Shown here: piece by piece, positions 11,044 through 18,983 of the stretch | Numbering within the stretch: the stretch's first letter is position 1 | Layout: every line of letters begins with the position of its first letter | Assembly: GCA_023443625.1 (NCBI GenBank) | Contig: JAEZTQ010000098.1 | Location: 33,608 to 97,607 of the forward strand | Direction of reading: 5' to 3' | Length of the DNA stretch: 64,000 nt | Source of the DNA: Bacillota bacterium | GTDB taxonomy: Bacteria; Bacillota_A; Clostridia; Lachnospirales; Lachnospiraceae | The notes under the pieces: model-generated | Told to the model about the DNA's origin: nothing | What the model saw: the letters and a program-made list of their open reading frames with translations, nothing else | The model's database searches: none | Translations under genes and position numbers: made by a program

Positions 11044-11140
11044 GGGTGCTACAATATGCCCATATAAAGAAAATGAAAGCTATGAGGTTTAAGGAATGAT
11101 AATTATTACTTGCTAATTCCTAATTGAATAGGTGATGAAG

Positions 11141-11165
11141 GAAGGTCGCACAGACTTTCTTTTGT
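11141..11165 (+). terminator. Terminator after the GH36 gene
   Basis: GAAGGTC-GCACA-GACTTTC, with one G-T pair, is followed by TTTTGTT. It is a compact intrinsic terminator that closes the galactoside cluster. Confidence 0.7.
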
Positions 11166-11228
11166 TGCGGGCAAGAAATTATCATTCTAATTCTATAGCT
11201 TTGTAAAGTCTAATGGTAGAGAAGCTTT

Positions 11229-11249
11229 ATGTTTATTCATAAAGATTAG
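11229..11249 (+). CDS. Putative leader peptide MFIHKD
   Basis: This is a six-codon frame (ATG at 11229, stop TAG at 11247-11249) inside the ABC-F leader, between the arms of the proposed antiterminator. The upstream AGAGAAG is a weak ribosome site. It matters only if ribosome stalling on it controls the terminator. Confidence 0.25.
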   Translation: MFIHKD

Positions 11250-11280
11250 TCACATTATTTACAAAAGGATTCAATTATTA

Positions 11281-11316
11281 GGGCTACAAGAAGGTGATTT
11301 CTTGTAGTCCATTTTT
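11281..11316 (+). terminator. Leader terminator before the ABC-F gene
   Basis: The stem of 12 pairs (one G-T) between 11281-11292 and 11299-11310 has a 6-base loop and is followed by ATTTTTG. It lies in the same orientation as, and directly before, the gene at 11372, as expected for an attenuator. Confidence 0.8.
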
Positions 11317-11371
11317 GATTCAAAGAAAATCTTTATAGAGGCAAAAATAAATTACAAGGGGGCTTATAACT

Positions 11372-12952
11372 ATGTCTATGATTTCAGTCAATAACTTAAC
11401 CTTTTCCTATGATACGAACTACGAGAATATTTTTGAGAAGGTGAACTTTCAGATAGATACAGATTGGAAGCTGGGATTTATCGGTAGAAACGGCAGGGGG
11501 AAGACAACATTTTTAAATCTTTTACTAGGAAAGTATGAATATCAAGGGAGTATAACCGCATCAGTCAGTTTTGATTATTTCCCCTTTGAAGTAGAAGATT
11601 GGAGCATCAACACATTAGAAATAATTAAGAATACCATTGCTCCTTTTTCCAGGTGGGAGGAGGAGATGGAGAAGTGCCTGAAGGAGCAGGACAGTGACCC
11701 CCTGGCCATGGAACGATATGGAGTTTTACTTGAGCTATACCAGGCCCATGATGGTTATATCATAGAAGAATTGATTACAAAGGAGCTAGGGAAGCTACAA
11801 GTGGAGCCAGAAGTCCTAGAAAGACCCTTTTCGACCCTTAGCTTTGGGGAGGGTACCAAGCTTATGTTAGCTGCACTATTTTTAAAGAAAAATAATTTTT
11901 TACTCATTGATGAGCCCACCAATCATCTTGATATGGAGGGAAGATTTATACTGGCAGAATATCTTAAAGGGAAGAAGAGTTTTATATTAGTTTCCCATGA
12001 CAGAGCATTCTTGGATCAATGTATTGATCATGTGTTATCTATTAATAAATCAAATATTGAGGTAATGAAAGGGAATTATTCCACTTGGCAACAGAATAAA
12101 GAGATGCAGGATAAATATGAACTAGAGAAGAATGAGCATCTTATAAAAGAAATAAAGGAGCTATCCATAGCGGCGAAGCAAGCTGCCGGATGGTCTGATA
12201 AGGTAGAGGCCTCTAAGATTGGAAATCATGTATTTGATAGAGGAGCTGTAGGGCATAAGGCTGCCAAAATGATGAAGCGAGCAAAGCAGATTGAAAATAG
12301 AACCTTAGAGTCTATGGAAGAGAAAAAGTCTTTGCTTAAGAATATTGAGGAGAAAGAGGAGCTAAAGATAAATATTCTTCCTTTTCCTAAGAAAGCAATG
12401 ATTACAGCAGAGAATTTATCCCTCTTATATGGGGAGAAGCTCATTGTTAGTAATATCAATTTCTCCCTTAGAGCAGGAGAGAGAATTGCCCTAAGAGGTA
12501 AGAATGGTTCTGGTAAATCTACTCTATTTAAACTTCTATTAGGAGAAAAGGTAGGCTTTGAGGGAAGGTTTCATGTTGCCAATGGGCTAAAGATATCCTA
12601 TGTATCCCAGGATACCACTCATCTATCTGGCAGCCTAGAGAATTTTGCACAGGAACAAGAGCTAAATGAGAGTATATTTAAAACAGTGCTTCGGCAACTT
12701 GACTTTAGTAGAACTCAGTTTGAAAAGGATATGAGAGAATTTAGCGGTGGTCAGAAGAAAAAGGTTCTTTTGGCTAAAAGCTTATCAGAGCCAGCCCATG
12801 TTTTTCTATGGGATGAGCCCTTGAATTTTATCGATGTAATCTCCAGAGTGCAAATAGAAGAGCTGGTATTAAAATATCAGCCAACTATTGTTTTTGTTGA
12901 ACACGACCGTATCTTTACGGAGCAAGTGGCCACATCAAGTATATATTTATAA
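11372..12952 (+). CDS. ABC-F ATPase, Lsa/CplR-like ribosome protection type
   Basis: This cytoplasmic protein has two ABC domains and no membrane segments. Walker A is at 38-45 (GRNGRGKT) and 376-384 (GKNGSGKST), signatures at 156-161 (LSFGEG) and 457-461 (FSGGQ), and Walker B at 177-182 and 477-483. The inter-domain linker (about 215-345) is the part that enters the ribosome in this family. The N-terminal WKLGFIGRNGRGKTTFLNLL and overall pattern resemble Lsa-type proteins, which displace lincosamides, streptogramin A or pleuromutilins. The upstream attenuator supports an antibiotic-response role. Drug range cannot be told from sequence. Confidence 0.85.
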   Translation: MSMISVNNLTFSYDTNYENIFEKVNFQIDTDWKLGFIGRNGRGKTTFLNLLLGKYEYQGSITASVSFDYFPFEVEDWSINTLEIIKNTIAPFSRWEEEMEKCLKEQDSDPLAMERYGVLLELYQAHDGYIIEELITKELGKLQVEPEVLERPFSTLSFGEGTKLMLAALFLKKNNFLLIDEPTNHLDMEGRFILAEYLKGKKSFILVSHDRAFLDQCIDHVLSINKSNIEVMKGNYSTWQQNKEMQDKYELEKNEHLIKEIKELSIAAKQAAGWSDKVEASKIGNHVFDRGAVGHKAAKMMKRAKQIENRTLESMEEKKSLLKNIEEKEELKINILPFPKKAMITAENLSLLYGEKLIVSNINFSLRAGERIALRGKNGSGKSTLFKLLLGEKVGFEGRFHVANGLKISYVSQDTTHLSGSLENFAQEQELNESIFKTVLRQLDFSRTQFEKDMREFSGGQKKKVLLAKSLSEPAHVFLWDEPLNFIDVISRVQIEELVLKYQPTIVFVEHDRIFTEQVATSSIYL

Positions 12953-13325
12953 CTAACATACCCAAACTTCACAGCCAGGTATTTATTATATGCTTGATAG
13001 TATCAGTATTCAATCTTAAAAGAAAGCATGAAGGATCATATCATAATCCATGTTAGTATCTGTGATAGCTATTAAATACTATTAAGCATATTTTAATCTA
13101 TTAAATTGGAAGGTCTAAGTAAAAAGAGGCATATCAACAAATAAAATACAAACTAAATATAAATAAAATATAAAATCCAATACAAATAATGCTAGTTTGT
13201 AAAAAAAATAATGACTTATAGTATTTTTAGTATATAATTGTTTAAAAGGATATGCTTTAGAGTATTTAGAGGTTATCAATGTGTATCTAGGTCATTTATA
13301 ATAGGGGTAAGGAGATATTAAAAAG
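12953..13325. other. AT-rich intergenic region
   Basis: These 373 bases hold no convincing gene. A TATAAT at 13233-13238 may be the -10 of the downstream gene, without a clear -35. A 15-codon frame at 13029 has no ribosome site. Confidence 0.5.
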
Positions 13326-14012
13326 ATGAAAGAAAAAAAAGGGAAAAATAAAATACGGACTTTTATTATTGTATTATTTCTTATAGGTCTTGGATGCACA
13401 ATTATACTTTTTGGTATAAATGCCTATGTTAAGGCATCAGTTAAAAGGCTTATCTTAACCGAGGAAGAGGCTATACAACTTGATGAGATAGACTGTATTC
13501 TTGTGTTGGGAGCAGGCGTTTGGGAGGGAAATAGACCAAGTGCCATGTTAGAGGATCGATTAAATCAAGCAATAAGTCTATATAAGGCAGGGGCAGCGGA
13601 CAAGCTGCTGATGAGTGGAGATCACGGTAGAAAAGACTATGATGAAGTGAATGTAATGAAACAATATGCCATAGATACAGGAGTTCCCTCAGAGGATATA
13701 TTTATGGATCATGCGGGTTTTTCAACCTATGAAAGTCTATACCGAGCAAAGGAAATATTTCAAGGGAATAAGGTAATTGTTGTAACCCAGAGATATCATC
13801 TTCATCGTGCCCTCTATGTGGGTAAAGGTTTGGGCCTTGAGGTCTATGGTGTTCCCTCTGACCCTAGGGAATATGTAGGTCAGAGTAAAAGAGAATTAAG
13901 AGAAATCGCTGCCAGAATTAAAGATTTTCTCTATGTAATAACAAAGCCGGAGCCCACCTACCTGGGAGAAACAATTCCTGTTACCGGGGATGGTAATATT
14001 ACAAATGATTAA
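13326..14012 (+). CDS. SanA/YdcF (DUF218) family membrane-anchored protein
   Basis: One N-terminal membrane helix (about 12-32) is followed by an external DUF218 domain. It starts at CILVLGAGVWEGNRPSAMLEDRL and includes LMSGDHG, YESLYRAKEIF and VTQRYHLHRAL, the usual core of ElyC/SanA/YdcF proteins. Family members affect envelope integrity and vancomycin tolerance, but their reaction is unclear. It ends 29 bases before the response regulator and probably shares its transcript, which suits an envelope-stress or peptide-resistance module. Confidence 0.82.
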   Translation: MKEKKGKNKIRTFIIVLFLIGLGCTIILFGINAYVKASVKRLILTEEEAIQLDEIDCILVLGAGVWEGNRPSAMLEDRLNQAISLYKAGAADKLLMSGDHGRKDYDEVNVMKQYAIDTGVPSEDIFMDHAGFSTYESLYRAKEIFQGNKVIVVTQRYHLHRALYVGKGLGLEVYGVPSDPREYVGQSKRELREIAARIKDFLYVITKPEPTYLGETIPVTGDGNITND

Positions 14013-14041
14013 TAGATTACATGAAATATGGGGGTAGTAAA

Positions 14042-14728
14042 GTGCAAGCCAAAATACTAGTGGTAGAAGATGATGAGAATATAAATAGAATACTAAGACG
14101 TTATCTTGAGCGGGAGCAGTATGAGGTAATATCAGCCTTTTCAGGTACGGAGGCAAAATTACAACTACAGTTGGCAAGCTTTGACTTAATCCTGCTTGAT
14201 TTGATGCTTCCTGGTATTACAGGAGAGGAACTGATTAAAGAGATTAGGGACAAGGAACAAATTCCAATTCTTGTGATATCTGCTAAGGGTGCCCTTAGTG
14301 ATAAGGTAAATGCCTTGAGAACCGGAGCAGATGATTATATGACTAAGCCCTTTGAGAGAGAAGAGGTCATAGCAAGAGTGGATGCTATTTTAAGAAGAAG
14401 TAACAGAAATCTTTCTACCCCAAAGGAAGAGGAAGATTATAAGCTAAAGAATCTTATTCTGAAACCAGTGGCAAGAGAAGTGCTTGTTAAGGGGAATCTC
14501 ATATCATTAACGGCTCATGAATTTGATATTTTGTATCTCCTGCTAAAACACCCTGATAAGGTGTTTACAAAGGATCAATTATATCAGGATATTTGGAAGA
14601 CAGGATATTATGGTGAAGATAATACCATCAATGTCCATATGAGTAATATTCGTAAGAAGATAAAAGAATTTGATGAGGAATCCTATATTAAGACAGTTTG
14701 GGGTATTGGTTTTAAAGTAGATCCATAA
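14042..14728 (+). CDS. OmpR/PhoB family response regulator
   Basis: This is a two-component regulator with receiver and winged-helix output domains. It opens with KILVVEDDENINRILRRYLE. The phospho-acceptor aspartate is D53 (LILLDLMLPG), the lysine of the active site is in MTKPFE, and the C-terminal winged helix ends at IKTVWGIGFKV. I prefer the GTG at 14042: GGGGG at 14030-14034 lies 7 bases before it, and the protein then begins directly at the beta-1 strand. The ATG at 14021 adds seven residues. The cognate kinase is probably the one at 16655. Confidence 0.92.
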   Translation: MQAKILVVEDDENINRILRRYLEREQYEVISAFSGTEAKLQLQLASFDLILLDLMLPGITGEELIKEIRDKEQIPILVISAKGALSDKVNALRTGADDYMTKPFEREEVIARVDAILRRSNRNLSTPKEEEDYKLKNLILKPVAREVLVKGNLISLTAHEFDILYLLLKHPDKVFTKDQLYQDIWKTGYYGEDNTINVHMSNIRKKIKEFDEESYIKTVWGIGFKVDP

Positions 14729-14832
14729 ATGATACCATATTAAGTGAAATATAACTTGACATTAATACATAATACAACGATGCAAGGAACTGTGGATTTT
14801 ATATAAAACCTATAATTCATCTTTATACTTTC

Positions 14833-14869
14833 TTTAAGCTTTATTAAGTACTTTTTAACCCTGTAATGA
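14833..14869 (+). promoter_or_regulatory. Direct-repeat operator before the ABC operon
   Basis: TTAAG at 14834-14838, TTAAG at 14844-14848 and TTAAC at 14855-14859 repeat at 10-11 base steps just upstream of a TAATGAT-type -10. Direct repeats on one helix face are the usual binding pattern of OmpR-family regulators. This is the likely target of the regulator encoded next door. Confidence 0.45.
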
Positions 14870-14915
14870 TAAACTAAATATCGTTAGCAAGAAAGAGTAT
14901 GAAAGGAGTAATAAG

Positions 14916-15848
14916 GTGCAAGAAGTTATATTAACTACTAAAAATTTAACAAAAAAGTATAAGGATTATAAAGCAGTCAATAATGTCAATCTAGAATTAA
15001 AGCAAGGGGAAATCTATGGACTTGTAGGCAAAAACGGTGCAGGGAAGACAACTCTATTAAGGATGTTAACAGGGCAGGCTTTCGCTACCGAGGGGACAAT
15101 TTCTATATTTGACGCAACCTCTGAAGGAGAGCTAAATAAGAATAGAAAGAGAATAGGAGCGATTATTGAAGTACCTAGTTTTTATTCTTATATGTCAGCA
15201 CAGCAGAATCTAGAATATTATCGCAAGCAAAGAGGAATTCCTGGAAAGGACTGTGTAACCCAGGCACTGGAGGAAGTAGGGCTTGCCAATACAGGTAAGA
15301 AGAAATATAAAAGCTTTTCCTTAGGGATGAAGCAGAGGTTGGGATTAGCATTAGCCCTTATGAATCAACCTGAGATACTTATACTGGATGAACCCATTAA
15401 TGGTCTGGATCCCTTTGGTATAGTTGAGATACGAAAATTATTAGTTAAACTTAATCAGGAAAAGAACATTACCATACTTATTTCCAGCCACATTTTAACA
15501 GAATTGGCCAACCTTGTTACCTGCTATGGTTTTATAGATAAGGGAGTAATGATAAAGCAATTATCTGCTGAGGAGCTATCTAAGGAATGTAATAAATATA
15601 TAGAACTTAGAGTGGATAAGGTAGAGATGATGACAGCCCTTTTGGAAAAGAAGTTTGGCTGTACCTCTTATAAAGTAGCACCGGATTATACGATTCACAT
15701 TTATGATTATCTAGACCAATCAACAAAAATAAGTGAATTGGCAGTAACTAATGGAATTGGTCTAATATCCATGGTGACTAAAGAAATTAATCTGGAGAAC
15801 TATTTTATTCAATTAGTAGGAGGTAATGGCAATGATCAATTATATTAA
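14916..15848 (+). CDS. ABC transporter ATPase (bacitracin/lantibiotic resistance type)
   Basis: This ATP-binding subunit resembles BcrA/lantibiotic-immunity transporters. Walker A GKNGAGKT is at 38-45, the signature SFSLGMKQR at 133-141 is the variant typical of this subfamily, and Walker B with DEP is at 154-160. The start is GTG with AAGGAG 7 bases upstream. The gene overlaps its permease gene. With the response regulator before it and the kinase after it, the set looks like a self-regulated antimicrobial-peptide detoxification module. Substrate unknown. Confidence 0.9.
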   Translation: MQEVILTTKNLTKKYKDYKAVNNVNLELKQGEIYGLVGKNGAGKTTLLRMLTGQAFATEGTISIFDATSEGELNKNRKRIGAIIEVPSFYSYMSAQQNLEYYRKQRGIPGKDCVTQALEEVGLANTGKKKYKSFSLGMKQRLGLALALMNQPEILILDEPINGLDPFGIVEIRKLLVKLNQEKNITILISSHILTELANLVTCYGFIDKGVMIKQLSAEELSKECNKYIELRVDKVEMMTALLEKKFGCTSYKVAPDYTIHIYDYLDQSTKISELAVTNGIGLISMVTKEINLENYFIQLVGGNGNDQLY

Positions 15849-16611
15849 AAGTGAATTATATCGCATATTACACAGTAAAGGGGCTTATATATTTATTGGA
15901 ATCTGCTCCGCGCTTCTCATCGCTGCCAATATTGTTCTGGCAGTATGCAAATTAGCCGAACCTAGTTTTCCCTATGCTACTACTGTTTTTTCTACAGGTA
16001 CTGTTATGTCCAGTATGACTTTTGTCTACATTCTATGTATTACGGTAGCAGCCCTGGTATTTGGCAATGAACACACAAATCATACCATGAAAAATACTGT
16101 TTCCTATGGTATAACAAGAGGAACACTTTATTTTGGAAAACTCATTGTTCAGATAATCTATGCAATAGTTGCTTTTACAATTATTATTGGAGCCCATTTG
16201 GCAAGTGCATACCTATTATTAGAAAATTCTCCAGTAAATGAGATAATCGGTTTATTACGTTTGAGCCTTGTATGCCTTCCCCTTTTGTTATTTGCTCTGG
16301 CGGCTACCAACTGCTTCTACTTTATCATTGAAGGAACGGGTTTAGCCAACACTTTGATAATAGGTCTATTAATGGGGTTACCTATAGCTAGTTCATTCCT
16401 TGGAATGAAATTTAAATTATTTCGTGATTTAAACATAGTATTACCCTGGAATTTGATAAATAAAATTGGTATAGAAGGAGCATCCTTGAAAATAGTACTT
16501 CCCTGGGAGGGTAATACAGGATATTATAACTACTGGATCTATGGTATGGTGCAATTTCTTCTTATAACAATCATAGGCTATGTGGTATTTCGTAAAAAGG
16601 AAATAAAATAA
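15832..16611 (+). CDS. ABC transporter permease (ABC-2 type)
   Basis: This is the membrane subunit that pairs with the preceding ATPase. Six hydrophobic segments are visible in about 260 residues, the first near residue 20 and the last at the C-terminus (FLLITIIGYVVF). The motif FGNEHTNHTMKNTVSYGITR after helix 2 is typical of BcrB/lantibiotic ABC-2 permeases. AGGAGG at 15818-15823 fits the ATG at 15832 (8 bases); the ATG at 15826 is too close. The 17-base overlap with the ATPase gene suggests translational coupling. Confidence 0.85.
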   Translation: MINYIKSELYRILHSKGAYIFIGICSALLIAANIVLAVCKLAEPSFPYATTVFSTGTVMSSMTFVYILCITVAALVFGNEHTNHTMKNTVSYGITRGTLYFGKLIVQIIYAIVAFTIIIGAHLASAYLLLENSPVNEIIGLLRLSLVCLPLLLFALAATNCFYFIIEGTGLANTLIIGLLMGLPIASSFLGMKFKLFRDLNIVLPWNLINKIGIEGASLKIVLPWEGNTGYYNYWIYGMVQFLLITIIGYVVFRKKEIK

Positions 16612-16654
16612 GAGAAATTCCAGTGAATGAATAAGCTTTGGAGGTGATGCAGGT

Positions 16655-17560
16655 ATGCTTTATGTAAGCATTATATTATTAATCATTATTATCATACTTG
16701 CATTGCAGCTCAATTTTGTCTATAGGGCTATGAATAAAGCATCAAAGCAGCTGGATGAAATAGAAAAAGATCCAAAAAAGAACAGGCAGTTAAAAGGAAT
16801 TGCCACAAATCCTTCCATAGAAAAACTCTTTCAAAGGATAAATATTATCTATCAGGCAAGACAAGATGAGAGAATTGTTTACCAAAGAAGAGAGACACAG
16901 ATCAGAAGAGAAATTGAGAACATTTCCCATGACCTGAGAACGCCACTTACTTCAATTATTGGTTATGTTGATTTGATTAAGGATGAAGAGACTAAGGAAG
17001 GAGAAAGGCAGGAGTATTTAAATATCATTTATGATAGAGCAAAAGTTCTTCAGGCTTTCATTGGGGAATTTTATGAAATATCCAGAATAGAGGGAGAGGA
17101 TTATCCCTTATTGCTTGATAAAGTACCGGTGCAAAGAATGCTTCAAGAGGCAGTAGTTGCCTATTATCATGAATTTGAAACAAGAAATATTCAAGTAAAT
17201 ATTGACTTGGATAGGAAGAAAAGCTTTATTATTGCAGATCAGATTCAATTTAACCGCATATTAAATAACCTTATTCAAAATGCTTTAAAATATGCCACTA
17301 ATCAATTTACCATAAAGCAATTTTCCCATGAAGGTATCTGTATAATGCAATTTATCAATGATAGAAATAATATTAGGGAAGAAGAGTTAAATCATATCTT
17401 TGATCGCTTCTTTACAGGTGATGCATCACGTACCAATGGGAGCTCAGGCTTAGGTCTTACCATAACTAAGTTATTAGTAGAAAAGATGCAGGGACAAATT
17501 GATGCAAGACTAGATGAGGGAATGTTTGTTATAGAACTAAAGTGGAGAGAAGTGTTCTAA
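16655..17560 (+). CDS. Sensor histidine kinase with a minimal sensor
   Basis: This membrane kinase has one N-terminal helix (about 2-24) and essentially no outer domain. The phospho-acceptor H92 is in ISHDLRTPLTSIIGY. The N box is NNLIQNALKYA, and the G-box region ends SSGLGLTITKLL. Kinases of this plan usually sense through a partner transporter rather than a ligand of their own, so the ABC pair just upstream is the likely sensor. It closes the operon; a strong terminator follows. Confidence 0.9.
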   Translation: MLYVSIILLIIIIILALQLNFVYRAMNKASKQLDEIEKDPKKNRQLKGIATNPSIEKLFQRINIIYQARQDERIVYQRRETQIRREIENISHDLRTPLTSIIGYVDLIKDEETKEGERQEYLNIIYDRAKVLQAFIGEFYEISRIEGEDYPLLLDKVPVQRMLQEAVVAYYHEFETRNIQVNIDLDRKKSFIIADQIQFNRILNNLIQNALKYATNQFTIKQFSHEGICIMQFINDRNNIREEELNHIFDRFFTGDASRTNGSSGLGLTITKLLVEKMQGQIDARLDEGMFVIELKWREVF

Positions 17561-17563
17561 AAA

Positions 17564-17610
17564 AACTGCCTTAGCATCACAGAAAAAGCTGTGAGGTTAA
17601 GGCAGTAATA
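17564..17610. terminator. Convergent terminator
   Basis: ACTGCCTTA...TAAGGCAGT with an inner CACAG/CTGTG pairing forms a long stem between the kinase gene and the small minus-strand gene. The tail on the plus strand is only moderately T-rich. Confidence 0.75.
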
Positions 17611-17613
17611 GTT

Positions 17614-17739
17614 TTATGCTTTCTTTTTTTGCTTTTTAATAACTTCTGGTTCACTCATCATTGGTTTTAATGAAGGTAATACACCAGTATCTGCTTTCTT
17701 TTTTTTCTTTACTTCTTTCTTGAAATCTCTATTAGCCAT
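17614..17739 (-). CDS. Small lysine-rich protein (41 residues)
   Basis: A complete short gene with a near-perfect ribosome site (GGGGGTGAT, 5 bases before the ATG). The product has 41 residues: MANRDFKKEV, a run of five lysines (11-15), a middle with DTGVLPSLKP and PEVIKK, and the tail QKKKA. It is strongly basic with no membrane segment. I recall similar tiny proteins in related clostridia but know no function. Basic charge suggests contact with nucleic acid or ribosomes, which is inference only. It ends next to the convergent terminator of the kinase operon. Confidence 0.7.
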   Translation of the reverse strand: MANRDFKKEVKKKKKADTGVLPSLKPMMSEPEVIKKQKKKA

Positions 17740-17860
17740 ATCAAATCACCCCCTATGTAAATTCTTAATTCTATACTTATATTAATAATTATATATACTT
17801 CTCATGATTTCGTCTAGTAAAATCTAAATCATAATTTGACAATATCGGGTATGGTAGGAA

Positions 17861-17911
17861 CTAAAGAAAGGGCTGTGCGTCCATTGTGAAATAGGCAAAA
17901 GACGTACAGCC
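17861..17911 (-). terminator. Terminator of the secreted Ig-like gene
   Basis: GGCTGTGCGTC (17871-17881) pairs with GACGTACAGCC (17901-17911). Read on the minus strand, it is followed by CTTTCTTTAG. Confidence 0.55.
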
Positions 17912-17975
17912 ATTCATGTTGTTAGCTTTAACCTGTACACAGAGACTTCATAAACCTAGCTCTGTCTTTGTGCGA

Positions 17976-18812
17976 TTATTTTACGGTAATGGAGTTGATT
18001 ACATATTCAGTGATAGCTCCAAGCTCCAGATTATTTATGTCCGTTGAAACAGCTTCAATATAAACATTTTCAAGAATAAAATCGTAAATATACTGTTTAA
18101 AATTACCTTCACTATATTGAACCAAGTATTCTGTTTTAAGGACTTTACCAAAGGAAGCTGTTATTTCATCCTGTGCAAAGTCACTCACTGTAAATTCAAG
18201 TTCTCCTAAGCCGTTTTTTACTCCTTCTGTAAAGTATTCCTCAGTGTAAATGGCAACAATTTGTGATTTCAACTCTTCATAAGTCGGTATTGGATCCGTT
18301 AGTGTAGAGATAGAGATCAGCACACTGGACGTTAAATTGGCATCTTTTGGAGTGAGTGTAACCCCAAGTATATCCTGTGAAGCAGGAATTATTTCTAAAT
18401 CCCAATCCTTTGGAATAACTAAACTAATATTTCCGATTTGCTTTTCAACTGCATCAAAGGGTGCATTTTCTATATAAGGATTAGCCGGTTTCTTAACAGT
18501 AACCGTACAGGTATAACTCTTATTTGCAACTTTGGCTGTAATTTTTGAGGTCCCTGCTTTCTTAGCGGTGACAAGTCCCTTACTTGTAACAGTAGCAATG
18601 GACTTTTTGCTGGAGCTCCAGGTAACCTTTTTGGTGGTTCCGGTTATTTTCAATTGGTAGGTCTTCCCAACTTGAAGAGATAATTTAGTTTTGTTGATTT
18701 TAATTGTAGCTGCTTCTGCGATTACAGGATTATTGATAGAAGGAATGTCAGCTACTGTTACAATAAATACACATAATAATGCAATTACTATTATTTTTTT
18801 GATGAATTTCAT
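17976..18812 (-). CDS. Secreted Ig-like (Big_2) domain protein
   Basis: A signal peptide of about 35 residues ending AEA is followed by one Big_2 domain (about 36-110), with the hallmark LSLQVGKTYQL, VTWSSSKKSIATVTSKGLVTAKKAGT. A second domain of about 165 residues (PFDAVEKQIGNISLVIPKDWDLE...) resembles the small lipoprotein fold seen in PsbP/DUF1795-like proteins, though I am not certain of that family. It is 278 residues long, with no cell-wall anchor, and is expected outside the cell. The gene stands alone. Function unknown. Confidence 0.75.
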   Translation of the reverse strand: MKFIKKIIVIALLCVFIVTVADIPSINNPVIAEAATIKINKTKLSLQVGKTYQLKITGTTKKVTWSSSKKSIATVTSKGLVTAKKAGTSKITAKVANKSYTCTVTVKKPANPYIENAPFDAVEKQIGNISLVIPKDWDLEIIPASQDILGVTLTPKDANLTSSVLISISTLTDPIPTYEELKSQIVAIYTEEYFTEGVKNGLGELEFTVSDFAQDEITASFGKVLKTEYLVQYSEGNFKQYIYDFILENVYIEAVSTDINNLELGAITEYVINSITVK

Positions 18813-18983
18813 TATGAGTACCTCCCTTATGTTATGGAATTATTATACAGCAATTCAACCAAGGAAACAATATAAAGTTTTAACTGTATGATTTACTAAT
18901 AACGGTAAATAATAAAATAATATGAAACTTTATTCTTGAGTTTAAAGCTAATCCATACAATAGAGCTATTAGGAGTTAACATA

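Larger units (their letters stand above)
11199..11316 (+). promoter_or_regulatory. Probable antibiotic-responsive attenuator of the ABC-F gene
   Basis: A 12-bp terminator stem (11281-11292 with 11299-11310) followed by ATTTTTG lies 56 bases before the ABC-F start. An alternative structure can form: CTTTGTA (11199-11205) with TACAAG (11285-11290), and inside it CTAAT (11210-11214) with ATTAG (11277-11281). This would break the terminator. A six-codon reading frame lies in the loop between the two arms. Published attenuators of ABC-F resistance genes have this layout; the pairing here is my own reading. Confidence 0.55.

Noticed and set aside
13029..13073. 15-codon frame in the gap before the YdcF-like gene
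   Set aside because: It has no ribosome site or structural context that would support a leader peptide.
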